Positions 12,001 to 24,520 of a DNA stretch of 64,000 bases are shown here, one piece after another. The position numbers and the translations under genes are program-made. A model generated the notes under the pieces. It did no database searches. It was not told the origin of the DNA and saw only the letters and a program-made list of their open reading frames with translations. The stretch comes from Hyaloscypha bicolor E (taxonomy: Eukaryota > Ascomycota > Leotiomycetes > Helotiales > Hyaloscyphaceae): positions 207,916 to 271,915 of the forward strand of contig NW_020194526.1 in NCBI RefSeq assembly GCF_002865645.1, given 5' to 3'. Position 1 is the stretch's first letter. Every line of letters begins with the position of its first letter.

Positions 12001-13112
12001 ATTTATGACTTTTATAAAATTATAATTAATACTAGAACCTTTAAATACTTAATTACTAATTCTAATTAATTTCAAGCTTTATAACAAATTAATAATATTA
12101 TTAAACTTAATAAAATTATTAAAAATTAAATTAATATCTAATTTAAGATTAGATTTATATCTTTTATTAAATCTATAATAATAAGATTATTAATTAAATA
12201 AGTATAACTTTATATTATACTTATAAGAACTTTGTTTTTATTTAGTTTAGCTAATATAAATAAAATAGAAATCTATTTTAATAATTTTAATAATTATTTT
12301 ATTATTTTTATTAAATACTATATATTTATAATATAATATTTCAAATACTTTTTCTTGCTTTAAAATATTATATTATAAAGCTTTATTTTCGAGTTCTTTA
12401 TTTATAATTCTTGCTTTTTTATAAAGATTAAATTATTTATTTATTAATAAGCTTTAAAATATACTAGAATAAACAAGCTATAATATTAATATAAAAGCCT
12501 TTAAATATTATATAAAGTATTAAAAAAATGCTAGAAATACTATTAAGTATTTAAATAATTCAAGTTTAATATAAGAAATAATATTAGCTTTAATTAATTT
12601 ATTATTATTAATATTTTTTATATTTCTAATAAGTTTATATTTTATATTATTAATAAAGGCACTTAATATTAAAATAGCTAGTTCTTTAAAATATTAGTAT
12701 AATATAGATTTGAAATGCCTTAAAATCATATTAAAATAATATTTATTTATATTCTTTTAATTAAATTATAGCAAATACTAAAAAGTAATTTATTAATAAA
12801 AGATTTATTTAATTTATAAGTATTATAAAAATAAAACTTAAAATTATTTTTATAAAAGCTTATAACTTTATTAAAATTAATAAAAATATTATATTTCAAA
12901 TAGCTTTTAAGACTATTAATAATCTTATAAGATTTAATAATATTACTTTAACCTTTTTAATTTATAATACTTTTTTTAAATAATTAAATATAATATTTTA
13001 TTATTTATTTTATAATAATTAATAATTCTTAAAAACATAATAATAAAATTCAGGAGCTTTAAATTAAATATTAAATTATAAATACTTTAAATACCCGAAA
13101 TAATTCTAATAT
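12001..13112 (+). pseudogene. Copia B protease and integrase, decayed
   Basis: Corresponds to A 5700-6900. The protease site at about 12027 reads NTRTFKYLITN, matching NTRASRYLITS of A. Pre-integrase and integrase follow at about 12450-13100. The sequence leaves the copia pattern at 13112, where the LTR of gypsy C begins; copia RT resumes at 31226. Confidence 0.7.
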
Positions 13113-13323
13113 TATAATAGAAATTAGACTAATAATTGGTATAATTATATGTTTTTATATAATTCCTTAGTTCTTTTCTCTTTTTTATATTTAGCCTTTA
13201 TTTTTCTTATAAGAGAAATATTAAATAATTAAATATATATTTTACTAATATAATACTTCTTTAATTCATAATTATTTCTAGTTAATTTCTTATTATATAT
13301 TATATTTCTTTTTATTCTTTTTT
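13113..13323 (+). repeat. 5' LTR of gypsy C
   Basis: Starts TATAATAGAAATTAG, probably from TGTAATAG. About 85% or more of positions match 31016-31225, including the run near 13185 (TATTTAGCCTTTATTTTTC). Confidence 0.82.
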
Positions 13324-13329
13324 ATTAAT

Positions 13330-16300
13330 AAGTAATATAAAAATAATTTTAATATAAATTAATTTCTTTTTTTAGGGAAATAAACTAATAGTCTTTTAAT
13401 ATTATAATTATAATAAAACTTAATAGGAAAGAAAAGAAATAAAAAATAAAAGGCTTAATTTAAAAAATAGTAAATAATATTAAAGATACTAAGAAAATCA
13501 GAGATTATAAAGAAAAAAACACAAAAAGAATTAAAGTAAAAACTAAAGCTTATAAAGCTAATATAAAGAAAACGAGATATTTAATATATTTTCCGAAAAA
13601 TGGTATCCTAAAGCTAATATTTCTAATTAAAGTAATATTACTAATAAGCCTAATATTATAATACTAGTAACTAAATAGCTATATTAAGAAATCCGGAAAT
13701 AAACTAAACTCGAGGAATTTTTTAAGTATATTATATACGAACTAACTTAATTATTTTTAGTTATAATTATAATCTTAATCGAAATTATTAGAAAAATTAC
13801 TGAAATATTTAATTACTTAATTCGGAATTTATTATTAAGCCTAACTCAAGAAGAAATTAATATAGTAATATTTCAAAGAATAAGAAGTTTCTGAATTTAA
13901 CTTATAAATAATTTATTTAGAAATAATTAAAATATAAAACTTTTTTACTTAAAACTTTTTGGATTAAAATTATAAAAACGCAAATGTTTTTCTAATATTA
14001 CTAATTAAAGAAAACCTAAATTAGTTAGTTCTTTAGTAAAAAGGAAATAACTATAGCCTATAAAAGGTATATTTAAACTAAACTTTCCTATTTTAATAAT
14101 TTCTTTTAAAAATATATTAAGTAATATTTTATTCTTTATTAGAATTTCTTTTAAAGAAACTTTAGCTAATATATTCTTAAGTTTAGTAAGGCTATTTATA
14201 ATATTAAGTACTTTTCTTTTTTATTTCTTATTATTTATATTAGGCTTAAAAAAAATCCTAATTTTTATTAAGTTTAATATTACTAACTTTATTAACTATT
14301 ATATAAACTTATATAATATTTATTTTATTAATAATAAAAGAGAAAAGCTATTATAATATTATAATATTATTTATAAGGAAATTATTAAGTTTTTGCCCGA
14401 ATTTAATAAAGTAAATAAGATATGAAATAATCTTATTAAAGTATTAAAGGCCGAGTTTAGATTCGAGAATAATTATTAATTAATATATTTAATAAGCTTT
14501 CTTTCCAAGTTTATTAAAATTAACTAAAGTAGTCGAGTTATTATAGATTATTATTATTAATATATATTTATTTCTATAATACTAGTAAATAAAAAAGTCT
14601 TATATAAAGTTAATTAAAATTATTTATTTCTTTTAGGGCTTTTCTAAAAGTATTAAGAAAAGATTTTTATTAAGTATTATATTAATAATTTTAAGCCTAA
14701 AATCTATATAAAATTCAAAGAGCTTTATAAAAGTACTTTAGACTTTATATAAATAAATTAAATAAATAAGGCTTTAGAATTATAAAAAGAACTAATAGTA
14801 AAATATAAGTATAATATTAGAGACTTAATATAAGAATATAGCTACTTAATTAAATTTCCTAAAAATATAAAAAGTTTTTTCTTATAATAATAATTGGCTT
14901 GCTTTTAATTAAGAGAACCTAGATTAATATCCTAATTAAAGAAATAGCTAATCTAAAGATTTATTTTAGTAAATTAATAAATAAATAAAATATTAATAAG
15001 TTCTTAATATAATCTTATTTAACTAACCTAAATTCTTAAAAAGAATTTTATATAAATTATAATTCTTATAATATTATTTATATATTTAATATTAATTCTT
15101 TTACTAATATATGAAATATTTAATATTAATATTACTAAAATAAAGCCAAGATTAATAATATGAAATATTATACTAATTACTATTTGAATTATTTATAAGA
15201 CTTTAAAGCTAGTATATATTATTTTAATTATAATAAAAAGTTATATTTAAGTTCAAAAAGCCTTAATATAATACTTATAAGCTTGAATCGGGTTCGTTCT
15301 TATAGCTTTTAGATTTAATTAGCTATAGCTAATATAAATTTTAATATTAATTAATTTAATTATTTTTTAAATAATAGTTCTTAATACTTATTTACTTATA
15401 TTAGCGAATTTATTATTAACTAATTTTCTTATGTCTTTCTCGAATATATATAAAACTAATACTTTTTAAGCTTTTCTTAAAATACTATAATTAGAAAGGA
15501 AATAATTATATTTAATTCTTTTTTTTAAGCTTATAATTATTCTTAAAGGCTAAACTATAAGTATTTATAGAACTAGTATTAATTATAGCCCGTTCTTTAA
15601 AGATTTCTTTTATAAAGAATCTTTAAATATAAATACTATAATAATTAATAAAGGAAAAACTAAATTCGTAAGCTTTAGTAATTTCTTATAAATATTTAAA
15701 ACTTAATTAGAAAAGAGAATTATTATAGATTTCCTATTATAGTATAAGAGTTATTAGAAATTAAGAATTCGGGATTATAATTAGTAATAATAAGAATAAT
15801 AAAGCCTAATAAGATATTAATACTAATATTAAAGAAATTATAAATAAAGAAATAATAGAAGTTCCTATAAACTATTTATTATTAAAAAAAAGAAAATATT
15901 CTTAATATATTAATAAATATAAAATTCCGGAAAGAGCTAAAGTTATTATTAAATACCTAATAATAACTTCCCTTAATACTATATATTTAGGGAATTTCTT
16001 TTTCTTATTTAATATTTCTTTTTTTAAATCTTTAACTAAAGATATTCTTTTATTTCTTTAGGAAATAGAAATAATTATTAGATTAAAAATAAGGCATTTA
16101 ATATATAAAAAGTATTTAATATATAAGGCATTTAAATAATAAATACTTTTACTAATATTATTAATATTTTTAAACTCTATATATATAATCTCGAAAAAGA
16201 ATTAATAGCTTAAAGTAATATTTTTTAATATTATAATACCTAATAGTTTAAATATTTCGAGCTTTATTATATATATATATATATAAATAATATTTAAAAA

Positions 16301-16504
16301 GCTAGCTAATAAAAATAGCTTAGCTATTAAAACTAAGAAAAATCTTGTTTTTTAAGATATTAGTTTAAAGTATTTTTTTAATATTTATTAATATATTAAA
16401 GTTATTATTAAAGAATTAATTAATTTTATAAATTTCTTAATTATTAATAATAAAATAATTAATCTTTTTTTAAATATACTTTATTTTATTAAAATTAAGC
16501 TAAT
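13330..16504 (+). pseudogene. Gypsy C Gag and N-terminal polyprotein, decayed
   Basis: Forward frames with stops mainly at presumed Gln/Trp codons, for example a readable run near 13720-13900 (RNLLLSLTQEEINI). The first frames after the leader should encode Gag, but no zinc knuckle can be seen after this much mutation. The sequence is interrupted at the CTAAT target at 16500-16504 by element D and resumes at 24521. Confidence 0.55.
16500..16504. other. Target-site duplication of gypsy D, left copy
   Basis: CTAAT directly before D; CTAAT also follows D at 24521-24525. Five bases is normal for Ty3/gypsy integrase. Confidence 0.85.
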
Positions 16505-16709
16505 TGTAATAGCGGGATTAATGTAATAGTTAAAGGCTTAAAGTTTAAAGAATCTCATATATTGGAAAATACTAAGCTATGAAATAAAGTAGGAAGAATG
16601 TCTTGACCTTTAGTATTATTCCGTTTAAGTAATTCTGGCTTAGCTTCGTTTTATACCTATTTCTGATATCCTATCCTTAGTAGATTATATCCTTATACTA
16701 GCTGTTATA
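16505..16709 (-). repeat. 3' LTR of gypsy D
   Basis: 205 bp, TGTAATAGCGGG at the left end and GCTGTTATA at the right end, forming short inverted ends. It matches 24316-24520 over its length with mainly C/T and G/A differences. Confidence 0.9.
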
Positions 16710-16712
16710 TTA

Positions 16713-16734
16713 CCCCCCCCCCCCCCCTAAAGAG
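16713..16734 (-). other. Polypurine tract of gypsy D, 15 G in a row
   Basis: On the plus strand 15 consecutive C (16713-16727) followed by TAAAGAG. On the minus strand this is a purine run ending three bases before the 3' LTR, where plus-strand DNA synthesis is primed in LTR retroelements. C in CC context is not a RIP target, which explains how such a run survives here. Confidence 0.75.
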
Positions 16735-16959
16735 AAGTCTAAATGCCCTTATTTAGGGAATTATTTAGCCGTAATATAGAAAAGAAAAAAGAGGAAATAA
16801 TGACTATTAACCCTATTCCGTCTAATTCCTATAGCTTACTTATAATTAAAGTATAGTCTTGACTTTACTAGAATAATCTAGTTCCTAATATATTCCGGCT
16901 AGTCTTTAATATTCGTTACTTATATTATACCTATACCTATATTAATAATATAGTCTGGG

Positions 16960-18100
16960 AGTACTATATAGGCTATAGCCGATATTAGAACTATTATTAT
17001 TAGGCGGTCTTTAAATAGAGGTGGCAGATCGAGTCTATTTATTAATATAGGCTTTAATATAGTAGCTTGCTTGCCTTTCTTCTTAGTTAAAGTAGTAGTA
17101 TTTGGCTTAATTATACCGTTTCTGAGCTACTTAATTAACTTCTAGGCCTTCTCGAGCTTAATATATATATTCTCAAGTTATTTTTTTATAGTAGAGACTT
17201 GTATATTAAGGGCGGCTATTTAAGCTACTTTATTATTGAATTCCCGGGCCTTAAGCTATATGATTTTGGTTTTATAAGAGCTTCTAAGGGGTTTTCCGAC
17301 TTCCTAAACGGTATTATCTACTAATTTATTAATATTTATAAGGTATTACTTCTTTAATTTGGCCTTTAGGATTATTTACTAGCTTTTGGTTTTAGACTAG
17401 TACTTTATATAATAACTATTACTTAGTATTATATGTCTTCTGGTTATAATAGGTATCTTAATACTAGTTTGGCTATCTTTATTATAGTTAGAGTCTCTTT
17501 TATTACTAGAAGTCTTTCTATTCTTAGTCTTTTTATTATCGGAATTCTTACTATTATCTAATATCTTATATTTCTTAAATAAGCTAACCTTATTCTTTTT
17601 TGCCTTCTTGGTATTTGGCTTTATAAGATTAATTAGGTAGCCCTTATTAGTACTATCTATTCTGCCTATTTAACTATTAGACTTATTATTACTAGTAACT
17701 GAAACCTCTATTTTATTATTCTTAGAATATTCTACTAAGATATTCTCTATAGTAATTTTAGATATATTCTCAAGAGTAATATAGGCCGTATTCTGTATAT
17801 TAACTTATTCTTAGGTAAGAGAATTACTATTTTCGTCTATAAAGGTAATTTGGCTAGTAGTTATATTAATAATAATAGTAGCTACTAAACTTGAAATACT
17901 ACTACTATTATTTAAGTTATCCAGGATCTAATAAGTAGCCTTACTTAGCCCGGCTATAAATAATATATTACCGGGATTTCTTATCTGTTTTGTCTTTATT
18001 AATAGTTTTATTAAGGCAATAATAGTAGTATAAATAATTAAGGTTATAAAAGTTAAAATAGTTAGGAAGATTTCCCTTAATTTTTAATAATATTTTAAAC
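16960..18100 (-). pseudogene. Extra ORF of gypsy D after pol, with coiled coil
   Basis: Reading minus from about 18100 to 16960, one frame holds for some 370 codons and its only stops are TAA/TAG, each explicable as mutated CAA/CAG. Readable parts include RNPGNILFIAGLSKATY (about 17985-17935), a Lys/Ser/Asn-rich basic middle (about 17640-17520), and near the C-terminus (about 17270-17100) a heptad-like stretch, AREFNNKV through LEKA and KLIK, typical of a coiled coil. It lies between chromodomain and 3' LTR, the env position, and the other complete chromovirus here (H) has no counterpart. I do not recognise the family. It could be an accessory protein of the element or a captured host sequence. 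Confidence 0.6.
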
Positions 18101-18379
18101 TAATATAGGTAAGTATTTATCTTTAGTTTAGCTTTAAGAATTTACTTTTTTTTTTTATAATTTGCCTAGATAGTAAAGTATAATCTAGTATAATAAAGGA
18201 AAGTATTTTGCCCAGATTTCTAGAAAAGAGAATAGGTACTAATATAATAGAATAAAGGAAATATACTAGGGTTTAAATAAAACCCGGGAAATATCTAGGT
18301 TTTTCTTCTCTTTCTCTAATTATAGAGGCCTTATTATCAAGGTTTATTATTATCTAAATAGTCTTTATTAAAATTGTCT

Positions 18380-18650
18380 TCTTTAGTATACCAAATCTAT
18401 TTGTTTAGCCGGATAGGAGGTCCTGCTTTACCAGGGTTCTGCTTATAGAATTTATATAGTTTAAGTACTAAGTTCTTGAAATTTGATATAAGGTACTATT
18501 TATTATCTATATCCTATTTCTTTTATCTAATCTTATAATAAAGCTTACTATAAAGTATCTTGGAAGAAAGAATCTTTTTGACTTCCTATTTGAGTTTACT
18601 ATTAATTTTAGTAGAACTAGGCTCTTTATTAGTCTAGCCAGGTAATAGAT
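18380..18650 (-). pseudogene. Chromodomain at the end of gypsy D integrase
   Basis: On the minus strand, NLLPG near 18635 is followed by an EVKKILSSKILYSKLYYKIR stretch (about 18575-18515) and, further on, an aromatic then SNF (about 18490) and NPGKAGPPIRL (about 18440-18410). This order is that of the chromodomain and tail of fungal chromoviruses, in which the domain reads histone H3 methylation and steers integration. Trp codons of the aromatic cage are lost to stops. Confidence 0.75.
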
Positions 18651-21600
18651 TAGCAGGATTCTTATAAAGTCTATCTATATAGAAAATTGACTAAATCTTA
18701 TATAATAGGAGAAGGTCTAATTAATATAAATAACCGACTATTTTATTAATCTTAAATAGTCTAGTAAGAAAGTAGTCTAATTTATTAGACGAATAGTTTA
18801 TTTTCTATATCTTTTTAATTATATAGACTATATTTCCTAGACTAAAGTCCGGTTCTTACTATTTCTTATTAGCTTACTTGGCTTAATACTCCTGAGCTAT
18901 TACTATATATTCTCGGGTATAATTAATAGTAGTATTAATTCTCTTAGTTTATTATTATACTTCCTCTCGATTAAGTTTCTCTTTTAGTATTTTGAATTCT
19001 ATTATTAGTAATATCTAGTTAAAGTTTAACCTGGATTTATATTTGTAGTTAATTATTAAGGGAGATAAGCTAGTCGATTTATATAGGCAGGCGGTACCTA
19101 TAATATTAAATACCGGAAGTAAATCTGTCTAATTATTCTAGAAGTAATTAATAAAGAGGCAAAGTCGGGTATTAATAATCTAGTTAATGATTTCTGTTTA
19201 TTTATTAGTTTGGGTATATTCTATAGTCGAGAGCTTTAGCTTAGTTCTAGTTAATCTTAATAGTTTATTTATAAAATCTGAAATGAATTAGGGTTCTTGG
19301 TTACTTATAATAATAAGAGGAGATCCTCGGAATTACTAGATATAGTAGTAGAATAGGCCGGTAGTAGTCCTGGCTATAGTATTCTTGGTTATTAGTAGGC
19401 TTATATATTATTTGGATAATTAATTAATTATAATAAATATATTATTATATTCTTTACTTATAGAGCCAGGGATATAGAAGTTTATAGACAAATTGTCCTA
19501 TATTCTCAGGGGAACTAGTAATAGATATAATAGGCCTGGTATTTTGTTTCTTGGCTTATAAGACCTTTAATATTTGTAATAGTTTGCTATAAAGTAGTTA
19601 ATATTTATAGAGAGAATAGGCTACTAGTAAAGTCTCCGAACTAGGATTTTTGTCTCATTTTAACCGGGATATATAGTAGTTATTATACTATGAATTTGTT
19701 ATAAGAGCCTAGTTTATAGATTATTATATCTATCCGGTATAATAAGTCTTTTATTATAAAGTATATAGTTATTTAATATTTCTTATAGTTCTATATTTTC
19801 CTGGGCTTTCCTGTATTTATTCTCTAGGGCTAGGTCCGTCTAATTAGCTTATAGAATTTCGACTATAATAAATAGCTCATTTATTCCTTTTATCTTAGTA
19901 GAAGTATAAGCCATATTTATTATTTCGGTAGAAGCGAGAATTAGGTCTAATAGGATAACTTGTCTAGTTCTTTTAGCTTTCTTAGCCTGTTTCTGGATTA
20001 ATATAAACTCGTTTTTTCGGGATAAGATATTAGTAATAGTATTATCTTTACCTGGCTAATAGGTAATCTAGTAATAAAATTATAATAGGAAACTTATCTA
20101 TTAGATTTATTATTTATTTAAGAGCCTCTTAGTACCGAAATACTCGAGAGCTTTATAGTTAGTAATAATTAGAAAATTAGGTAAGCTAATTAGTTTTGTC
20201 TGCTATTTCCGGAGTTCTTAGATAATAGCAAGGAGTTCCTTATTATGAACTTTATAGTAGCTTTTGGCTTCTTAAAGAGCTTTAAAGTAGAATAAGACCG
20301 GGTACTATTATCCGTTCTCTGGGCTTTTTTAAAAAAGTATACCTGTAGTAGCTAGATCTAAATAGTCGGTTTCCAGGCGGGTTTCCCTATTATATTTGAA
20401 ATAGAGAAATATAAGAGTAGAAAGAAGTAGATCTTTAAACTAATTAAAGGTATCTAGCTAAGTTTTATTACGTATAAACTTTAGTAAAATATCCTTTTTA
20501 GTCAGATAGTTTAGGGAACAGGAGATATATCTATAGGCTTAGATAAACCTATAGTAGAAGTTATAGAAGCTTAAAAATAATTATATCTTTCTTTTTATTA
20601 TAGGTTAGTACTAGTTTCGGATAATAGAGGTTTTGGTAGGGTCTACTTATATACCTTAATTTGAGATAATAAATCCTAAGAATATTATTTTAGAGATTTC
20701 AAATTCGTATTTATGGATATTAACTTATAATCCGGTATTCTAGAGCTTTTATAAAACTATTCTAATATATTATTAATACTCTTTCTTATTCTTAGAGAAG
20801 ATTAGTATATTATTAATATAGGCCAAGCAAAAGTCGTCTAAATAGTCTATTAGAATAGTATTAATATATTACTAGAAAATTACTAGACTATTATAGAATC
20901 CAAATAGTAGAACTACTAGTTTAAAGGATCTATATCTCGTCCTAAAAGCTGCCTATATTATAGAAGCTAGTTCTATATGAATTCGGTTAAAAGTATATCA
21001 AATATCTAATTTAGTAAATACTGATAATTCGGCTAATTAGTTAAGAGTCTCGGTAATAAGCGGCAGGGAATAGTAGTTCTTTTTTATTACGGTATTTAGC
21101 TATTAATAGTTAATATAAAATTATAGGCTATTATCTTTCTTTTTAATAAATAAGACTAGTAATAAGAAGGGAAATTCGAATAGCTTAATAAAACTCTTTT
21201 TTAGGTTCTTAATAAGATACTTTCTTATTTTTTCGAGTTTACTAGAGCTTATCTTATAGAGATAGGCTATCTTTATTAAGGAATCTAGTCTATTAAAACG
21301 GAGCTTATAGTTAAAAAATTAAGACTAGGGAAGCTTATCTGCCGCTTTCTTAGAAAATACCCTAGCTATATTATATAGCTATATAGGGAGGAATATCCGG
21401 AGCTCTTGAAGTTCTTTAGAATTAAAAAATAATATATTACTAAGGGTATTAGATTTGTCTATATCCAGGGAATATATTAGGTTACTGGTTTGAGTATAGT
21501 ATCTGGCAGGCTATAGTATTAGTTATCTGCTTACTATAGGTAGTAGTAAATATTTCTTTGGTTTATAATTCTATTTCTCAAGTATATAGTTAGTCTCATT

Positions 21601-22340
21601 AATAGTAACCGATTTGACTAAGTTACCGGGGTCTTTAGTACTTAATTAGAAGGCAGCTATTCTAATAAAATAGTAGGAATAATCTAGTAGCTTAATTATT
21701 TCGAGAGTATTAAGGTCTAGCTCTTTCTTTCTTACCTAATATTTGGCTTTTCTTATAAGAAGATCTTATAAAGAAATAAGAGATATATTCTTTTACTTCT
21801 CGGGTCTAGTTTTACTAGTTTCTTTTAGGATTCTAATTAGAGTATTTTTAAAGTAATTATCTTTTTAATATTTCTTATTAAAATATCGGATTTTCTAAAT
21901 AAGGTCCGGCTAATTTGTCTTATAGTTCTCTAGCTAATAGAATTAATTCCGTTAATAGTCTAATAGAATATTATACTTTACTAGCTATTTCTTTCCCAGG
22001 ATTATATTATAAGAGCCGAGATTAGTAATAAGCAGGTATTATTAAGCTTAATAGTACTAATTAATAGCTAGATTTATAGTAGCTATATATTAAATAGCTT
22101 TACTAGGTTATTTATTAAAACCTTATAAGGAAACGGGGGTTTTGAGTTTATATAAGGATATTTATAATATTTTTATTAGGAGGCAAATGTGCTTTTAGTT
22201 AATTAGAGTATATATATTTGCTCCGGTATTTACTAAGTATTAAAAGGTTATGGTTTTGTCTTTCTAGTATATTTAATAATTAATAAGGAACTAATTCCTA
22301 CTAATTAGCTAAGTGAGATCTACGGGTTCTTGGTAGAGTT
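18651..22340 (-). pseudogene. Gypsy D Pol: protease, RT, RNase H, integrase
   Basis: Minus-strand order runs from high to low coordinates. The protease region is near 22300-22000. RT lies near 21500-20450, with its catalytic box reading AYINNILIFS at about 20827-20800, so the Asp-Asp pair has become Asn-Asn. RNase H is near 20430-19980. Integrase lies near 19860-18950, with YYIYPG-type His/Cys remnants, LINYPNSI, and LKLSTIEYTQTNKQTEIIN at about 19265-19205. This is the gypsy order. Numerous TAG/TAA stops and the mutated catalytic pair make it inactive. Confidence 0.85.
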
Positions 22341-24250
22341 CTTATTCTAGAAAGGCTACCTCTATATCTAGAGCTAGACTTTTCCTGACTTATTAATATT
22401 ATATTCCTTATTAGATAGTAAGTAAAAATCGGTATTCTCGTTATTTATCCCTGAATTATTAGTTCTCTCTAAATAATTCTTTTTAATAGATATAACCTTA
22501 TTAAAGTTAGGACAGGCATTTTTTATATATCTAGGATTTCTATAGCTATAATAATAAAGACTTTCTGGCCGGTCTAGTCTCTTCTCAAATTCTCGGTAGA
22601 CTGCCTCCTTTAGCTATAAGAATACCGGCTACTAAGATTAATTCGCCAGATATAGGATTACTATAGCTCCTTGAATCCCGGCAGGCTTTCTAGTCCGAGA
22701 TAGTATTTAATAGCAAGTAGTTTCTACTAGTTATTTCTCCTGGAATTACCGATTTTTAATTAAGAGAAGCCTATTCTCTTGCTTTATATATTACTTGGCA
22801 AGGTTCCTGGAAGTATTAAACTTCTTATTACCCAAGCTCTTAAGTAGCTCGAGATTTATTTTATCTATTAAATTATTATATTAGTTATTTAGTAACTTCT
22901 CTAGTTTTATTATTAAGTAAGTAAACTTTGCCTAGAATACCGGGAATAGCTTATTTCTTTATCCCAGATACTAATATACCTCTTTTGCTTTCTAGTATTT
23001 TATTTTTTTGCTTTTACTATAAGCTTACTAGAGAATCTTAAAGATCTATTTAATAGTTAAGATTTATCTAACTAATCTAGGTTCTAGTTAATTATAAATA
23101 AAGTTATGGGTATTTCCGGTAACTAGTTATATTATATAAATAATTTTTAGTAGTTTATTATTAAATTCAGAAGAGTTCTATATTAGTTTATTTCTTATAT
23201 TAAATATCTAATTATTAATCTAGTAATTATTCTTATTTATAAATAGAGCGGAATTCTTAATTCTAATAAGCTATAGTTAATTACTATAAACTAAAAGCGG
23301 GAGGGAGCCTTGGTATTAGTCTCCAAACGGTTCTCCTAACGGGAATCTATAGTATTCCTAAATATCTGCTTACTTGGATCTTTACTTTATTACTTTTTCT
23401 TATACTAGTCTTTTCCTTATATGAAGTTAACTAGTAATTACTTCTAGCTTATTAACTTTCTTAGTAAGTTAGTTAATATATAAGTGGAATTTCTAGTAGT
23501 ATTCTGCTTATTTATTAGCTATAAGGCAGTATTTATTAATAAGGTTATCCCGTATAAGTAATCTCTGCTAGGTCTTATTTATTTTCGAAGTATTTATACT
23601 AATTTTAAGTTTCAAATTAGCTAGCCGTTTCTTAATATCTTTTTCCGGAATAGTATTATAATAGCTTTCCTAGTAATATAGGTTTATAATATTAAAGTTT
23701 GGCTCCTCTATTTTATTATACTAGGGCCTCTTGTCTAATATACCTATAGTAGTAGTACTTGGCCCCGGGCTATTTATAGTAGCTTTAGAAGAAGTATTAA
23801 TTATAGAAATAAGTACTAAATAAGTTCTTCTTATTTAATATTAGTAAACTATAACCGATTATTACCTTATCTAGTTTTAAATTAGTAGATTAAAACTAAC
23901 TATTATCTTTTCTTATTTTAAATTAGTAAACTATTACTAATTTTTCCTATACTAGGAGAAGGGGCTAGTTCTTTTACTCTTATTAGTATTAAGGAAATAT
24001 TATCTGCTCTAGTTAAGGATTAGGCTCCGAGATTAACCGGGTTATAGAAGATAATATCTTTCTTCTTTTATATTAGTAAAGAACTAATTACTAGGAGAGG
24101 AATATTATCTGCTCTAGTTAAGGGTCAGGCTCTAAGATTAACTAGGTTATAGAGGATATTATGCTTCTAGTTAAGCTCTCTAGTTTTTTATAGTTTAAGA
24201 AAATTATTAAATATTAAAAGTAGTATTCTGTTTTTGCTTTCTAAGAATAA
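22341..24250 (-). pseudogene. Gypsy D Gag with zinc knuckle
   Basis: On the minus strand the segment at about 22560-22500 reads YYYSYRNPRYIKNACPNF, fitting a CX2CX4HX4C zinc knuckle whose first Cys and His codons have mutated to Tyr while the last Cys remains. The capsid part lies upstream (22570-24250). Its frame is interrupted by stops and the start codon cannot be fixed. A duplicated segment near 23930-24160 (GCTCTAGTTAAGG with flanks, twice) lies in its 5' part. Confidence 0.7.
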
Positions 24251-24315
24251 ATACGGGTCCTTTACTAGTAGTATTATATTGCCTCTATAGGCCGAGTTAA
24301 GTAAGCTTAGTATTA

Positions 24316-24520
24316 TATAATAGCGGAATTAATATAATAATTAAAGGCTCAAAGTTTAAAGAATCTCATATATTAGAAAATACTAAGCTATAGAATAAAG
24401 TAAGAAGAATGCCTTAATCTTTAGTATTATTCCGTCTAAGTAATTCTGGCTTAGCTTTATTTTATACCTGTTTCCAATATTATGTTTTTGGCAGATTATG
24501 CCCTTATACTAGCCATTATA
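24316..24520 (-). repeat. 5' LTR of gypsy D
   Basis: 205 bp, TATAATAGCGG at the left end and AGCCATTATA at the right end; partner of 16505-16709. It carries the element promoter in principle. The TSD CTAAT follows at 24521-24525. Confidence 0.9.

Larger units (their letters stand above)
16505..24520 (-). mobile_element. Ty3/gypsy chromovirus D, minus strand, nested in C
   Basis: Complete 8.0-kb element in reverse orientation. Both LTRs are exactly 205 bp (16505-16709 and 24316-24520) and the TSD CTAAT matches. On the minus strand: Gag with zinc knuckle, protease region, RT, RNase H, integrase, chromodomain, then an extra reading frame of about 370 codons, and a G15 polypurine tract just before the 3' LTR. 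The left LTR still starts with TG. It keeps clearly more C and G than its host C, so it inserted later or met less RIP. All coding parts have stops. Confidence 0.92.

Noticed and set aside
16960..18100. A host gene captured intact
   Set aside because: The frame carries many TAA/TAG stops and cannot be expressed as it stands. Capture remains possible but nothing identifies a host source.
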